A DNA stretch of 64,000 nt from Arthrobacter sp. NtRootA1. GTDB taxonomy: Bacteria; Actinomycetota; Actinomycetes; Actinomycetales; Micrococcaceae. Location of the stretch: NCBI RefSeq assembly GCF_019976975.1, contig NZ_AP024630.1, positions 3,844,001 to 3,908,000 on the forward strand, given 5' to 3'. The translations under genes were made by a program, and so were the position numbers. Each line of letters begins with the position of its first letter. Position 1 is the first letter of the stretch. Positions 1 to 8,817 of this stretch are shown piece by piece. The notes under the pieces were generated by a model, which had not been told where the DNA came from, did no database searches, and saw nothing but the letters and a program-made list of their open reading frames with translations.

Positions 1-966
1 GCCCAGTCCCTGCCGCAGTTTGTAAACCTTGCGCAGGTTCTTGATCTGCAGGACCTCGTCCGTTGCACGGGCTTTAGCCACCGAGACCGGAGCAAGGAGG
101 TCGCTGGCTTCCACACCCTGCTCCTTGGCAACCTGGATTCGGCGGGATGCGAGCGAGGGAGCCGATTCCACCAAGCGCCGGGTGTATGGATGCTGCGGGT
201 TTCGCAGCAGCTCCAAGGACGGTCCTGCTTCAACAACGTTCCCTTGGTACATGACCACTACTTTGTCCGCGCGCTCCGCAGCAAGGCCGAGGTCGTGCGT
301 AATGAGCAGCACGGACGTACCGAGCTCCGTGGTCATGGTGTCCAGGTGGTCCAGGATTTTGCGCTGGACAGTGACGTCCAATGCAGACGTGGGCTCGTCC
401 GCGATCAGGAGCTTGGGTTGGCAACTGAGCCCGATCGCAATGAGGGCGCGCTGGCGCATACCGCCGGAGAACTCATGCGGATACTGCTTGGCACGCCGTG
501 CAGCATCAGGAAGACCCGCCTCAGCCAAAGCGCGCGCAACGTCTTCAGGTCCGTCCGGACGACCGTTGGCTTTGAGGGTTTCGCGGACCTGGTAGCCGAT
601 CTTCCAGACCGGGTTGAGGTTGGACATCGGGTCCTGGGGGACCATGCCGATGTGGCTGCCGCGGAGTTCAATCATGCGCTTTTCCGGCGCATGGGAGATG
701 TCCTCGCCGTCCAGCAGGATCTGCCCACCCGAGACACGTCCGTTGTTCGGCAACAAGCCAATGGCGGCAAGGGCCGTCGTCGACTTTCCCGAACCGGACT
801 CCCCCACGATGGCGACAGTCTCGCCCGGCATGATGGTCAAGTGGGCGTTTTTGACCGCTTTGACCTCACCAGAGCCGGTCTTGAAGGTGATGGCCAGGTC
901 CTTGATTTCCAGGATTGGCCTTACCTGTGCCGCGACTTCATCGATTCTAATATTGGCAGAAGCCAT
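1..966 (-). CDS. Oligopeptide/dipeptide ABC transporter, fused dual ATP-binding subunit (C-terminus off the left edge)
   Basis: Cytoplasmic ATPase that powers peptide import through the permeases encoded just upstream. The visible 322 codons hold one complete ABC domain: Walker A GESGSGKS with Lys61, signature SGGMRQR, Walker B LLIADEPT, then the short C-terminal segment typical of Opp/Dpp ATPases. A second domain begins near residue 305 (IKNLRKVY), so the protein is the two-domain DppD-DppF fusion common in actinobacteria, and its second half lies outside the window. The ATG at 966 follows AAGGAGG at good spacing, 10 bp after the oppC stop, so the gene is last or near last in an opp operon. 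Substrate specificity cannot be read from the sequence. Confidence 0.93.
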   Translation of the reverse strand, partial: MASANIRIDEVAAQVRPILEIKDLAITFKTGSGEVKAVKNAHLTIMPGETVAIVGESGSGKSTTALAAIGLLPNNGRVSGGQILLDGEDISHAPEKRMIELRGSHIGMVPQDPMSNLNPVWKIGYQVRETLKANGRPDGPEDVARALAEAGLPDAARRAKQYPHEFSGGMRQRALIAIGLSCQPKLLIADEPTSALDVTVQRKILDHLDTMTTELGTSVLLITHDLGLAAERADKVVVMYQGNVVEAGPSLELLRNPQHPYTRRLVESAPSLASRRIQVAKEQGVEASDLLAPVSVAKARATDEVLQIKNLRKVYKLRQGLG

Positions 967-976
967 GGTCGCCTCC

Positions 977-1921
977 TTAGCGCTGACGGCTCTTGGGATC
1001 AAGAGCATCGCGGACGGCGTCGCCAAGCATAATGAAGCTCAGGACGGTGATGGACAGGGCCGCTGCCGGGTAGAGCAGAATTCCAGGGTTGGTGCGGATG
1101 GACGCGTTGGCCGCCGAGATGTCGTTGCCCCACGACATCACGCTCAGCGGCAGGCCGACACCCAGGAAGGACAGTGTGGCTTCGAGAACGATGAAGACAC
1201 CGAGTTCCAGGGTTGCAAGGACAATCACGGGAGCCAGTGCGTTCGGCAGCGCGTGCTTCAGCAATGCCCCGAAGTTGGAAACACCCAGCGAACGCGCCGC
1301 GGTCACGAAATCAGCGTTGCGGACCTCAAGAACGGCACCGCGCGTAATACGGGCCATCTGCGGCCACGCCAGCATGGATATGGTGATGACCACGGTCCAG
1401 ACGCCCCTGTTTTCCCGGAAGAACGGCAGCTGCGTGATAACGAGAGCGCCCAGGATGATGGGGAGGGCGAAGAAGATGTCACCCAAACGGGCAAGCACAG
1501 CATCGAGCCAGCCGCCGTAGTATCCGGCCAGTGCACCCAGGGTCACACCGATGACGATCACGCAGAGCACAGACAGGACGCCCACGGACAAAGAAGCTTG
1601 CGTGCCATGGATGACACGCGAATAGACGTCACAGCCTTGCAGCGTGAAACCGAGCGGGTGTCCGGACGTGGGTCCTGCCTCCGAGTTGGCCAACTGGCAG
1701 TCGCTGTCGGGCGCAACGCTCGTAAAGAGGCCGGGGAAAAGGGCGACCGTCGTCAACAGAAGGATCAACAGCGCAGAGATGATGAACAGCGGGCGCCGGC
1801 GCAGCTTGCGCCAGGCATCGGCCCAAAGGCTGAGGGGCGCCTGTTCAAGCTTGACGGTGTCCGTGGCCTGCAGCGGAGTCTCGTCGATTGGGGCGACGAA
1901 GTGTTCAGTGTTACTGGTCAT
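977..1921 (-). CDS. Peptide ABC transporter permease, OppC/DppC type
   Basis: Integral membrane subunit of the peptide importer. The 314-residue product has an N-terminal OppC segment with one membrane helix (RPLFIISALLILLL) and a C-terminal BPD_transp_1 domain with further helices. The ATPase-contacting EAA-type loop (AARSLGVSNFGALLKHALPN) is clear. A longer open frame extends upstream, but ATG 1921 is preferred: it follows GAGGATCC and overlaps the end of oppB by only 11 bp, the usual translational coupling of these permeases. The family and partner assignment is secure. Whether it carries di- or oligopeptides is not. Confidence 0.93.
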   Translation of the reverse strand: MTSNTEHFVAPIDETPLQATDTVKLEQAPLSLWADAWRKLRRRPLFIISALLILLLTTVALFPGLFTSVAPDSDCQLANSEAGPTSGHPLGFTLQGCDVYSRVIHGTQASLSVGVLSVLCVIVIGVTLGALAGYYGGWLDAVLARLGDIFFALPIILGALVITQLPFFRENRGVWTVVITISMLAWPQMARITRGAVLEVRNADFVTAARSLGVSNFGALLKHALPNALAPVIVLATLELGVFIVLEATLSFLGVGLPLSVMSWGNDISAANASIRTNPGILLYPAAALSITVLSFIMLGDAVRDALDPKSRQR

Positions 1922-2840
1922 AGCGGATCCTCGGGTCAAGCCAGGCGTACAGGAGGTCAACCAGGAGATTGGTGACAACAAAGACAAGAACAAGGACACT
2001 GACGATCACAACGATGGTGGGGCCTTCGCTGCGCTGAATGGCTTGGAAAAGCTTGTTGCCGACTCCCGGGACGTTGAAGATGCCCTCGGTGACAATTGCG
2101 CCGCCCATGAGGCCGCCAAGGTTCGCACCGAGATAGGTCACCACGGGAATCAGCGAGTTCCTCAGAATATGCGCCATCACGACGCGCGGGCGGGAAAGGC
2201 CCTTGGCCGTTGCAGTCCGTACATAGTCGGCGTTCATGTTTTCGCTGACCGATGCACGGGTCAGGCGCAGGACGTACGCGAACGAAACCAGGCCCAGGAC
2301 TACCGCGGGCAGGATCAGGTTGCCCCAATCGGCGTTCGCTCCAACGGTCGGTTTTGCCCAGCCAAGCTGGACACCGAACACAAGCTGGAAGACAAAGCCG
2401 AGGACGAACGTGGGAACAGCAATGACCACCAGTGACGCGACCAGGACGGTGGAGTCAAAGAGCTTACCCTTGCGCAGGCCGGCGAAAACACCGAACGCGA
2501 TGCCGAAGACGGCCTGGATAATAAGTGCTTCGACAGCGAGCATCGCCGTCACCGGGAAAGCCCTTGCAAGCGAAGCTGCAATGGGTTGCTGCGTAAAGTC
2601 AACGCCGAGATTGAAGGTGAACAGGTTCTTCAGGAAGATCCCGTATTGCACCCAGAACGGCTGGTCGAGGTTGTACTGGTTCCTCAGTGCGTCGATGACG
2701 CTCTGAGGAGGTTGGCGGTCGCCGAAGAGCGCTGCGATGGGGTCGCCGGGAAGGGCGAACACCATGTAGTAGACAAGGAGTGTGGTTCCCAGGAAGACGG
2801 GAATCACCTGGAGGAGCCTACGCAGAATGTAGCGGACCAC
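1911..2840 (-). CDS. Peptide ABC transporter permease, OppB/DppB type
   Basis: First permease of the importer; pairs with the OppC-like subunit to form the transmembrane pore. The 309-residue product begins with the classic OppB N-terminus (MVRYILRRLLQVIPVFLGTT), has about six membrane helices and carries the EAA-type loop (RTATAKGLSRPRVVMAHILRN) in the second half. Length is normal for the family. It follows the binding-protein gene after 126 bp that contain a strong hairpin, and its 3' end overlaps the next permease gene. Confidence 0.94.
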   Translation of the reverse strand: MVRYILRRLLQVIPVFLGTTLLVYYMVFALPGDPIAALFGDRQPPQSVIDALRNQYNLDQPFWVQYGIFLKNLFTFNLGVDFTQQPIAASLARAFPVTAMLAVEALIIQAVFGIAFGVFAGLRKGKLFDSTVLVASLVVIAVPTFVLGFVFQLVFGVQLGWAKPTVGANADWGNLILPAVVLGLVSFAYVLRLTRASVSENMNADYVRTATAKGLSRPRVVMAHILRNSLIPVVTYLGANLGGLMGGAIVTEGIFNVPGVGNKLFQAIQRSEGPTIVVIVSVLVLVFVVTNLLVDLLYAWLDPRIRYDQ

Positions 2841-2908
2841 GGTTCACCCCGCTCTCTCTGGACGGTTGTAGGTATGTCATGTTTGCCTTCCTGCCGAAGC
2901 AAGCAATT

Positions 2909-2936
2909 GGGGGCCCGGCACCATGGCCGGGCCCCC
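2909..2936 (-). terminator. Intercistronic hairpin between oppA and oppB
   Basis: Perfect 11-bp inverted repeat (GGGGGCCCGGC, 6-nt loop, GCCGGGCCCCC) just after the oppA stop. No T-run follows on the minus strand. It therefore more likely stabilises the oppA 3' end or partly attenuates transcription than ends it, letting the binding protein be made in excess of the membrane subunits. Confidence 0.6.
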
Positions 2937-2966
2937 ATGCCTCACGGCAAGTTCAGATCCTGAGGA

Positions 2967-4649
2967 CTACTTGGCCTCGATGTTGTAGTAGAGGATTCCG
3001 CCGTTCCAGCCGGTCTCGGCCTTCACAACGTTGTTGCTCCACACGATCGGACGGTTCAGGTACCACAGGGGCAGGCCGGGGAGATCCTGGAAGAGGATTT
3101 CCTGTGCCTTGTTGAACTTGGTATTGGCGTCTTCAGGCGTCTTGGCTGCAAGGCCTTCCTTGAGCAACTTGTCAAACTCCGGGTTCGAGTACTTCTCGTA
3201 GTTCGACGATGCGTTGGTTGCCCACACCGGTCCAAGGAAGTTGTAGAGCGATGGGTAATCACCCTGCCAGCCGGAGCGAGTCAGGCCCGGGAGGGACTGG
3301 GACTTGCGCAGGTCCAGGACCTCAGCGAACTTCGCAAACGGCTGGATTTCGGCCTGGATGCCGAGGTTGTTCTTGAAGCCGTTGGCCACGGCGTCGATCC
3401 ATTCCTTGTTGCCACCATCGGTGTTCGAAGCAATCTGGAGCGGCTTGGAAGCGTCGTACGGCTTGATCTTTTCAGCCTGTGCCCAAAGGTCTTTAGCCTT
3501 CTGGACATCGAACTTCAGGACATCGTTGCCCGGGATCTTGTCGTTGTAGCCATCCAGCACGGGCGCCGTGAATTCGGTGGCAGGGGTGCGGGTGCCGTTG
3601 AAGATGACCTTGGTGATCTCTTCACGGTTGATGGCGTGGGACAGCGCCTGGCGGCGCAGCTTGCCTGCTTCGCCCTGGAAGTTCGGGTTGTAACCCGGGA
3701 TGTTCAGGGTGGAGTTGTTGGCAACCGGCTTGGTGGAGTTACGGTCCTGGAAGTCCGTGGTGTACGTCTTCAGTGCGTTCGACGGCAGGACGTCGGTGAC
3801 GTCAAGGTTGTCAGCCTGGAGATCCGTGTAAGCGGGACCCGGATCCGTATAGAACTTGAATGTCACGCCACCATTCTTCGCAGCACGCGGACCGTTGTAG
3901 TCGGGGCTCTTGACCAGCGAGATGGACTGGTCGTGTACCCAGGAACCTTCCTTGGCGAACTTGTAGGGGCCGTTGCCAACCGGGTTTTCACCGAAAGTCT
4001 TCGGGTCCTTCAGGGCAGCGGAGGGCAGCGGGTAGAAAGCGGAGTAGCCCAGGCGCAGTGACCAGTCGGCCTCGGGCTGGGACAGCTTGACCGTAATGGT
4101 CTGATCGTCCTTGGCTGCCAGGCCGGACATCGTCTGAGCCTTCGGTGCCGGAGTGGAGGTCTTCTTGCCGTCGGCCCCGGTGGTTTCATTCACGGCACTG
4201 ACATCGGCGTAGCCTTCGATGGACTCGAAGAAGAAGCCGTTGTTCTGGAGGTTGGTGCTCAGCGCTGCAAAGTTCCAGGAGTCAACGAACGTCTTCGCGG
4301 TGATTTCCTCGCCATTCGTGAACTTGGCACCGGACTTGACCTTGATGGTCCAGTTCTGCGAGTCCGTGGTGTCAATGGACTCGGCCAGCGCGTTGACCGG
4401 CTTGCCGCTGGCATCGTAGGCGCGGAGGCCTTCGAACAGCAGCTCGACAACGCGGCCGCCGTACACCTCGTTGGTGTTTGCGGGAAGCAGCGGGTGCTGC
4501 GGTTCGTTGCTGTATGCGGTGATGACCTTGTTGGGGTCGGCTGCGGCAGAACTATTCGTGTTGCTGCCGGAGCCGCCGCCGCAACCGGTCACTGCGAGGG
4601 CGATTATCGCCGCTACGCCTAGAGCTTTGGAAGTGCGCGAGAAACGCAT
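2967..4649 (-). CDS. Peptide ABC transporter substrate-binding lipoprotein, OppA/DppA type
   Basis: Extracellular lipid-anchored receptor that hands peptides to the permeases. The 560-residue protein has a signal peptide with lipobox AVTGC (Cys23 the likely lipidated residue), a Gly/Ser/Asn linker, then a full SBP_bac_5 domain (for example PGYNPNFQGEAGKLRRQALSHA, the helix-rich central part of the family). The ATG follows AGGAGG five bases upstream. It is first in the opp operon. The upstream region also faces the ychF island, so the transporter was there before the island arrived. Confidence 0.94.
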   Translation of the reverse strand: MRFSRTSKALGVAAIIALAVTGCGGGSGSNTNSSAAADPNKVITAYSNEPQHPLLPANTNEVYGGRVVELLFEGLRAYDASGKPVNALAESIDTTDSQNWTIKVKSGAKFTNGEEITAKTFVDSWNFAALSTNLQNNGFFFESIEGYADVSAVNETTGADGKKTSTPAPKAQTMSGLAAKDDQTITVKLSQPEADWSLRLGYSAFYPLPSAALKDPKTFGENPVGNGPYKFAKEGSWVHDQSISLVKSPDYNGPRAAKNGGVTFKFYTDPGPAYTDLQADNLDVTDVLPSNALKTYTTDFQDRNSTKPVANNSTLNIPGYNPNFQGEAGKLRRQALSHAINREEITKVIFNGTRTPATEFTAPVLDGYNDKIPGNDVLKFDVQKAKDLWAQAEKIKPYDASKPLQIASNTDGGNKEWIDAVANGFKNNLGIQAEIQPFAKFAEVLDLRKSQSLPGLTRSGWQGDYPSLYNFLGPVWATNASSNYEKYSNPEFDKLLKEGLAAKTPEDANTKFNKAQEILFQDLPGLPLWYLNRPIVWSNNVVKAETGWNGGILYYNIEAK

Positions 4650-4906
4650 TCCGCCTCCTATGAGTCGTGGAGTTGATCAGGGGAAATTTGTGATGACCCC
4701 CAGGCGCAGACACAGTTTTCCTACTGTGACGTTGCCTACATGTGTGTGTAAGCCTACCCACATTGTGTCCAGATGGTGGGACTCGCTGGCCAAACTGTAA
4801 CCGTTCCGCAACCTCCAGATGCCTAAACTGGCGGGAATTTCAAGTCAAAAGCTACTCGGTGGTAATATTCGCTGTCTGACAGCAGGACAAGCGGTTTTTA
4901 GGCACA
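4650..4906. other. oppA upstream region, no gene
   Basis: Gene-free stretch that must hold the opp promoter and leader. I see a strong oppA ribosome site (AGGAGG) and A/T-rich patches but no promoter hexamers good enough to name, and no convincing open frame. From 4907 it gives way to the terminator displaced from ychF. Confidence 0.5.
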
Positions 4907-4909
4907 AAA

Positions 4910-4944
4910 AAGGGCCTCGGTTCATACTCTGAACCGAGACCCTT
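4910..4944 (-). terminator. Rho-independent terminator, probably the original ychF terminator
   Basis: A 15-bp stem with one mismatch (4910-4924 with 4930-4944) and a 5-nt loop. On the minus strand it is followed by a T6 run, the canonical intrinsic form. The nearest minus-strand coding sequence upstream is only the 33-bp copy of the ychF 3' end at 4978-5010. The simplest reading is that it ended ychF before the island split the two. Confidence 0.85.
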
Positions 4945-4977
4945 TACAACATCGCTGCTCAGGGCAGCGTCCATGTT

Positions 4978-5010
4978 TTAGACGCTGAAGCGGAACTCCA
5001 CCACGTCACC
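4978..5010 (-). repeat. Displaced copy of the ychF 3' end (left island boundary, att-like)
   Basis: Matches 14147-14179 at 30 of 33 positions, including a 19-bp identical core TGAAGCGGAACTCCACCAC. Read on the minus strand it encodes GDVVEFRFSV and a stop, the C-terminus of YchF (GDVVEFRFNV in the intact gene). It is in the same orientation as the intact end, as expected for att sites made when an element integrates into the 3' end of a gene. Confidence 0.85.
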
Positions 5011-5066
5011 GCACATACCAACCTCTAACTCGGCAACCCACCGATGCGCGGCTGGTGTCCGTTTGG

Positions 5067-5747
5067 CTAAGGCAAGAGTTTGAGGCCAGGCCTTGGCTCC
5101 GCGGCCAGACCAGAACGTTTCGGTTCAGGCCAACTTGGCAGGTCCACGTCGCGGCCTCCGTAAGCGAGCACCGTTTGCGACGCGAGATCACAGCATGCCT
5201 GAATGAAGCCCTCGGCACCCATGAGGCGCATCGAGTTCCTGCCATCGGCGAGCGGCCAGAGCGCGCCAGACTTGTTTGAAACCGAACGAGGGTCTTGACC
5301 GTGGTTCAGAAGATCTCGGAGCATTTTCATGTCAGCGAGGTAGGCATTGATTCGCTGCGTTCCCGAGTAGACAACCCAGCGTGAGCGCCGCCCGGGTCGG
5401 TCCCGAAGGAGCGCACGCGTTCGCACAGCCCAATCGTTTGTGAAGAGACGAACGCCTTGCTTTAGGCCGGCATCATGGAGTTTTCCTGGGTTCAGCGGGA
5501 TGACGCGAGTTTCGTCGCTCCCTCTCAAGATGTCGTTGAAGAATGCCTCAATTGCCCCATAGGCCATCGTGAACACGGCCCAACGCAGGGCATGTTGCTT
5601 CTTTGACTGTCCGAGCCTATTGCCGTCATCATCGTGCAGCTGGTCGATATCTCGATGAAGCGTGACGAGGCGGCAAGGATTCTCGAGGCCACGGGCGAGG
5701 TGCTGGGCAGCATCGATGACCTGAGGCAGCCGTACATGCGCCTCCAT
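5067..5747 (-). CDS. HEPN-domain protein with RX4H motif (putative ribonuclease, MAE_28990/RiboL-PSP-like)
   Basis: The 226-residue protein is helical, with the early motif AIEAFFNDIL and a later LRDLLNHG. From the preferred start, Arg144 and His149 form an R-X4-H pair, the signature of catalytically active HEPN RNases. ATG 5747 is chosen because AAGGAG lies 7 bases upstream. GTG 5783 and an ATG two codons upstream of 5747 also exist but are worse spaced. It lies 47 bp downstream of the GHKL-nuclease gene on the same strand, so the pair is probably co-transcribed. HEPN proteins beside ATPases or nucleases often act as abortive-infection toxins. That role is inference here. Confidence 0.72.
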   Translation of the reverse strand: MEAHVRLPQVIDAAQHLARGLENPCRLVTLHRDIDQLHDDDGNRLGQSKKQHALRWAVFTMAYGAIEAFFNDILRGSDETRVIPLNPGKLHDAGLKQGVRLFTNDWAVRTRALLRDRPGRRSRWVVYSGTQRINAYLADMKMLRDLLNHGQDPRSVSNKSGALWPLADGRNSMRLMGAEGFIQACCDLASQTVLAYGGRDVDLPSWPEPKRSGLAAEPRPGLKLLP

Positions 5748-5794
5748 AGACATGCTCCTTCTGTTCGGAAGCCAGCCTGGCACCGCGAATCGAA

Positions 5795-7764
5795 TTAGCT
5801 CGGATCGTTCTCCGAGAACAGCCCCTCCGGCAGCACGTCTGCGTGGTGTTCACGCAGGTACCGCTTGACGTCGAGGAGTGAAGCATCGTGCTGCAGCCCG
5901 CGTTTGTAGTAGAGCAAGCTCGCTGATCCGCGGACTCGAGGATCTCCGACCAGCGTCGCACCCAGACCCTGTAGCGCAACGGGGAGTTCGGGTCGAGCTC
6001 GGACTCGTCAAGCAGCCCCGACTCGCGACCACGCTGGTTGATGTCTCGCCGCACGTCGTTGTTGTAGTCGTTCACGACGAGCACGAAGTCCCAGACGGTG
6101 TGAGTGCCGGCGAATTGAGGATCTTCGACGATGGCTCGTGCATAACCCTTGATTTGGTTGGCTTCCTTGTAGGACGCAACCACGGAAGGGGCCTTCAGCT
6201 CCACGACCAGATGTCGCTTCGTTTCGTGCTCGGGTGCAGCTAGCGAGAACATCAGGTCCAGGCGGCCCTGGCTGCCATCGGTCTTGGTGACCTTTGTAGT
6301 GGGCTCCCCCTTGCGGCCAAGCATGCTGAGGTGTTGCTCGAGCGCTCGGGTGAGACCTATCTCCGAGCTCATCATGTTGAACTGCTCCCCGAACACCCAA
6401 CTCTCGCGCTCCAGGATCTTGTGCAGGTGGTCCCGCTCCTTGACCAGCCCCTTGGCTTCGGGGTTGAAGACGATCTCGCGAAGTGCGCTCAGGAAGTCCA
6501 GGCGGTCAGTCACGTCGGTAGTCGCCCGGATGAGCCTTGAGAGCGGCGTGCGCTCGAGCAGCCGGTCGAGCTCTTCGCTCTCGCCCTCGGTGAGCCCTAC
6601 ATATTGGTTCAGGAGCGCCTTCACACCATCGGGGTTCCGCTGGAGCGTGTCCTTGAGGAGCCCCAGCGTCAGCTTCTCCTGGCCGCGCTTCTTGGGAATG
6701 TGCCGGCGCACAGCGGTTGCGACTACATCGAAGGTGGCTCGCTCTACCACTTCTTCGTCCGAGGCGGGTTCGCCTTCGTAGGGGTATGCCTTGGTCTCTT
6801 TCCAGCGGTCGACGAGCTCGCGACGCTGCTCAGCTCGGCGGGCTTCGAAGTGATCCTCAAGAGCGGAGTCCACGACCTGCATCAGGGATCCGAGCAGGGA
6901 GGTCTCCTGCTCCATATCGACGAGCAGCACCTCGTTGGAATGCTCCGTCATGTCCTCCCACAGGACGTACGCAGCGAAGTTGAAGTCGGCGAAGCGCCTG
7001 ATCGGAGACTCATCAACCGGAACGCCCTTCTCGTCGCAGAGATAGAGCGTCCGGCCTTTCACATCCGCCCACTCAACGACCTTCAGCGCAGCTAAGCGCC
7101 CGACGCCGTCGTAGGACCACTTCAGCTCGTGCTTCGTCTGGCGCTCGATGCTTGCGGCGGGGTCGATCTTGACTCCGTCGTACCGGACTTCGATCGCCGG
7201 GAAAGTCAGCAGATGCAGGGCAAGGGCAGCACCGATGCGCGGCCGCGCATAGTCGCCTTCGAGCCGGCCAAGCGAGTCTCGACCTTCAGCTCGGAACTCC
7301 GCGTAGGTCGGTCCCTGGGCATCAACAGGATCGGGACCGGAGAAGTCATTGCGATGGTCAATGGTCGACGACACGCGAGTCTTCTTGAACGCTCCCGTGG
7401 CATCCTGGCCAACGGTCTCCCACGTGATGCGGGTTCCCAGCGCGAATGCGCGCAGACGCCCCTGGCCCAGCCTGCCGTGCATAGGGCGCTTCTCACGCTC
7501 GGTAACGCGCGCCCCGAGCTTCCAGGAGTTCCCCACCCACTTGAAGTCCTGCTCGACGCGTTCCGGGCTCATGCCGAGGCCGTCGTCGCGGACGGTGACG
7601 CCGACAATGCCTTCCGCGGCGTTGCGGTCGAGAGTGACGGACACCTTGTTGGCGTCGGCATCAAGACTGTTCCAGATAAGCTCGATGACCGCTCGGACCG
7701 GATCAGTCTCACCAGCGAGGCGCTGGACCAAGTCGTTTCCAGCTGTGAGGGTAATCCGAGGCAT
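5795..7764 (-). CDS. GHKL (HSP90/MutL-type) ATPase with C-terminal PD-(D/E)xK-like nuclease domain; frameshifted near the C-terminus
   Basis: N-terminal GHKL ATP-binding fold with all main motifs: N-box E28/N32 (VIELIWNSLDA), G1 box DDGLGM (60-65), G2 box GRLGQG (97-102). The C-terminal part has GRLDLMF with Asp503 followed by VVELKAP with Glu522 and Lys524, a PD-(D/E)xK layout resembling Shedu/DUF4263 nucleases, then a Gln-x3-Tyr-like segment (NQIKGYARAI). Near 5911-5930 the frame shifts. The original frame runs on with low-complexity Cys/Arg residues into the HEPN gene, while a neighbouring frame gives a natural end (LLYYKRGLQHDASLL to ENDPS, stop 5795). An intact product would be about 656 residues. 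The start ATG has a weak ribosome site. Likely a defence protein; I cannot match it to a named system. Confidence 0.72.
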
Positions 7765-7869
7765 GACTTCAGTGTGCCAGATGGAGGCGACACTCGTCGC
7801 GACTGCGGCGGGACGTTGAAGCGGTCCACGACCCCAGACTGCTCCCGCCCGGCTTCCAAGCGAAGAGAC

Positions 7870-8442
7870 CTACTCCAGCGGCTGGATCCGGGGGTTGGCC
7901 CACGGCGGCAGATCCCAGCGGTGACGTGCATGGATGTCCATGACCAACTCTTCCGCGTTGGCATGGAGCTTGGCAAGGGCCGCCGCGTCGTGGCCGATCG
8001 ATCGAAAATGGCGGAGATTGCTGCTCAGAGCATGCGCCCAACTCATCAGAGGATCGAGGTTCTCTACACGCACGTCGACGGTGTCGCCAGGCTTGGCGGC
8101 TTCCATCACCTGCCGGCCTATCGTCGCGCCCAAAGTGCGTTCAGCCTCCAGCCAGGAGTCGATGCCGTCCCAGTCGTCCAACTGGTCAACGAGAGCGATC
8201 GACGTGATTCGCAGGTTCGCCAGTCGATCGCCCACTGGCTCCGCCGTGGGGTCGAATCCGATCAGGCGCTGCACGGCTTCCTGGACTGCGAACCACCGTG
8301 CATCCAAGGCGGCCTTGCGGGCATCCGCTGATGCCTTTCGGGACTCGTCCACGGCTTCCTTCGCGCGCCGGTTCGCCAGGAATGTCCCGACGCCAGCCAC
8401 GAGCAGCGATAGAACCGAGATTATCAGTGCGAGAACGTCCAT
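7870..8442 (-). CDS. Membrane-anchored hypothetical protein with coiled coil
   Basis: 190 residues with one N-terminal helix (VLALIISVLSLLVAGVGTFL), then an Arg/Lys-rich boundary and a charged, Ala-rich coiled coil (ANRRAKEAVDESRKASADAR) before a soluble helical domain. ATG 8442 is preferred over 8463 because it follows AGGAT at reasonable spacing. It reads in the same direction as the GHKL-nuclease gene and ends 105 bp before it, so it could belong to the same unit. I do not recognise the family. The topology, a small inner-membrane sensor or effector with a cytoplasmic body, is common for accessory proteins of defence loci, but function is open. Confidence 0.6.
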   Translation of the reverse strand: MDVLALIISVLSLLVAGVGTFLANRRAKEAVDESRKASADARKAALDARWFAVQEAVQRLIGFDPTAEPVGDRLANLRITSIALVDQLDDWDGIDSWLEAERTLGATIGRQVMEAAKPGDTVDVRVENLDPLMSWAHALSSNLRHFRSIGHDAAALAKLHANAEELVMDIHARHRWDLPPWANPRIQPLE

Positions 8443-8817
8443 AGGCCAATCCTGCCACGGCATGTTTTTGCCCAGTTGGCATGAGCCGGGGACTGCCGGC
8501 GCGGTCGCATCACGTTCGGCAAGTGCTGGCCAACCTGGTACTGGGCGCTCTTGAGATCCTCGGCCAACTCAGCCTAGCGCTGCTCGTCGTCCGCGCCGGC
8601 GTCGACCTCCTCGGGGCTGCCATCTCTGCGCGCGGCTCTTCGATGGAGAAGGCAGTAAGGACCTCGCGAGCGATCACAATATGCATGCGCCGTGGCGCAG
8701 CAACCTTTACAGAAACGACTCTTAGGTTTGTTTGCCCGCGCGACAGCCAACTTTCTTCACAGAAGGCCTTCGCCATTGTCCCGACAACCATAAAGCCCTA
8801 CTCCTACCTGCCTAATT
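8443..8817. other. Gene-free stretch inside the island, possible coding remnants
   Basis: No open frame here has credible start, composition and homology together. On the minus strand one frame reads plausibly (EEVDAGADDEQR, amber codon, AELAEDLKSAQYQVGQHL) and is broken by a stop, which may be the relic of a lost gene. The part from about 8690 to 8818 is more A/T-rich and could hold a promoter for the downstream minus-strand genes. Confidence 0.3.

Noticed and set aside
614..1975. Long plus-strand open frame of 453 codons opposite the opp genes
   Set aside because: Shadow of the high-GC minus-strand genes; no family features, while the minus strand encodes clear ABC subunits.
5629..5794. 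Extended 711-residue C-terminus of the GHKL-nuclease protein overlapping the HEPN gene
   Set aside because: The extra residues are low-complexity and Cys/Arg-rich; a neighbouring frame provides a natural end, so a frameshift is the better reading.
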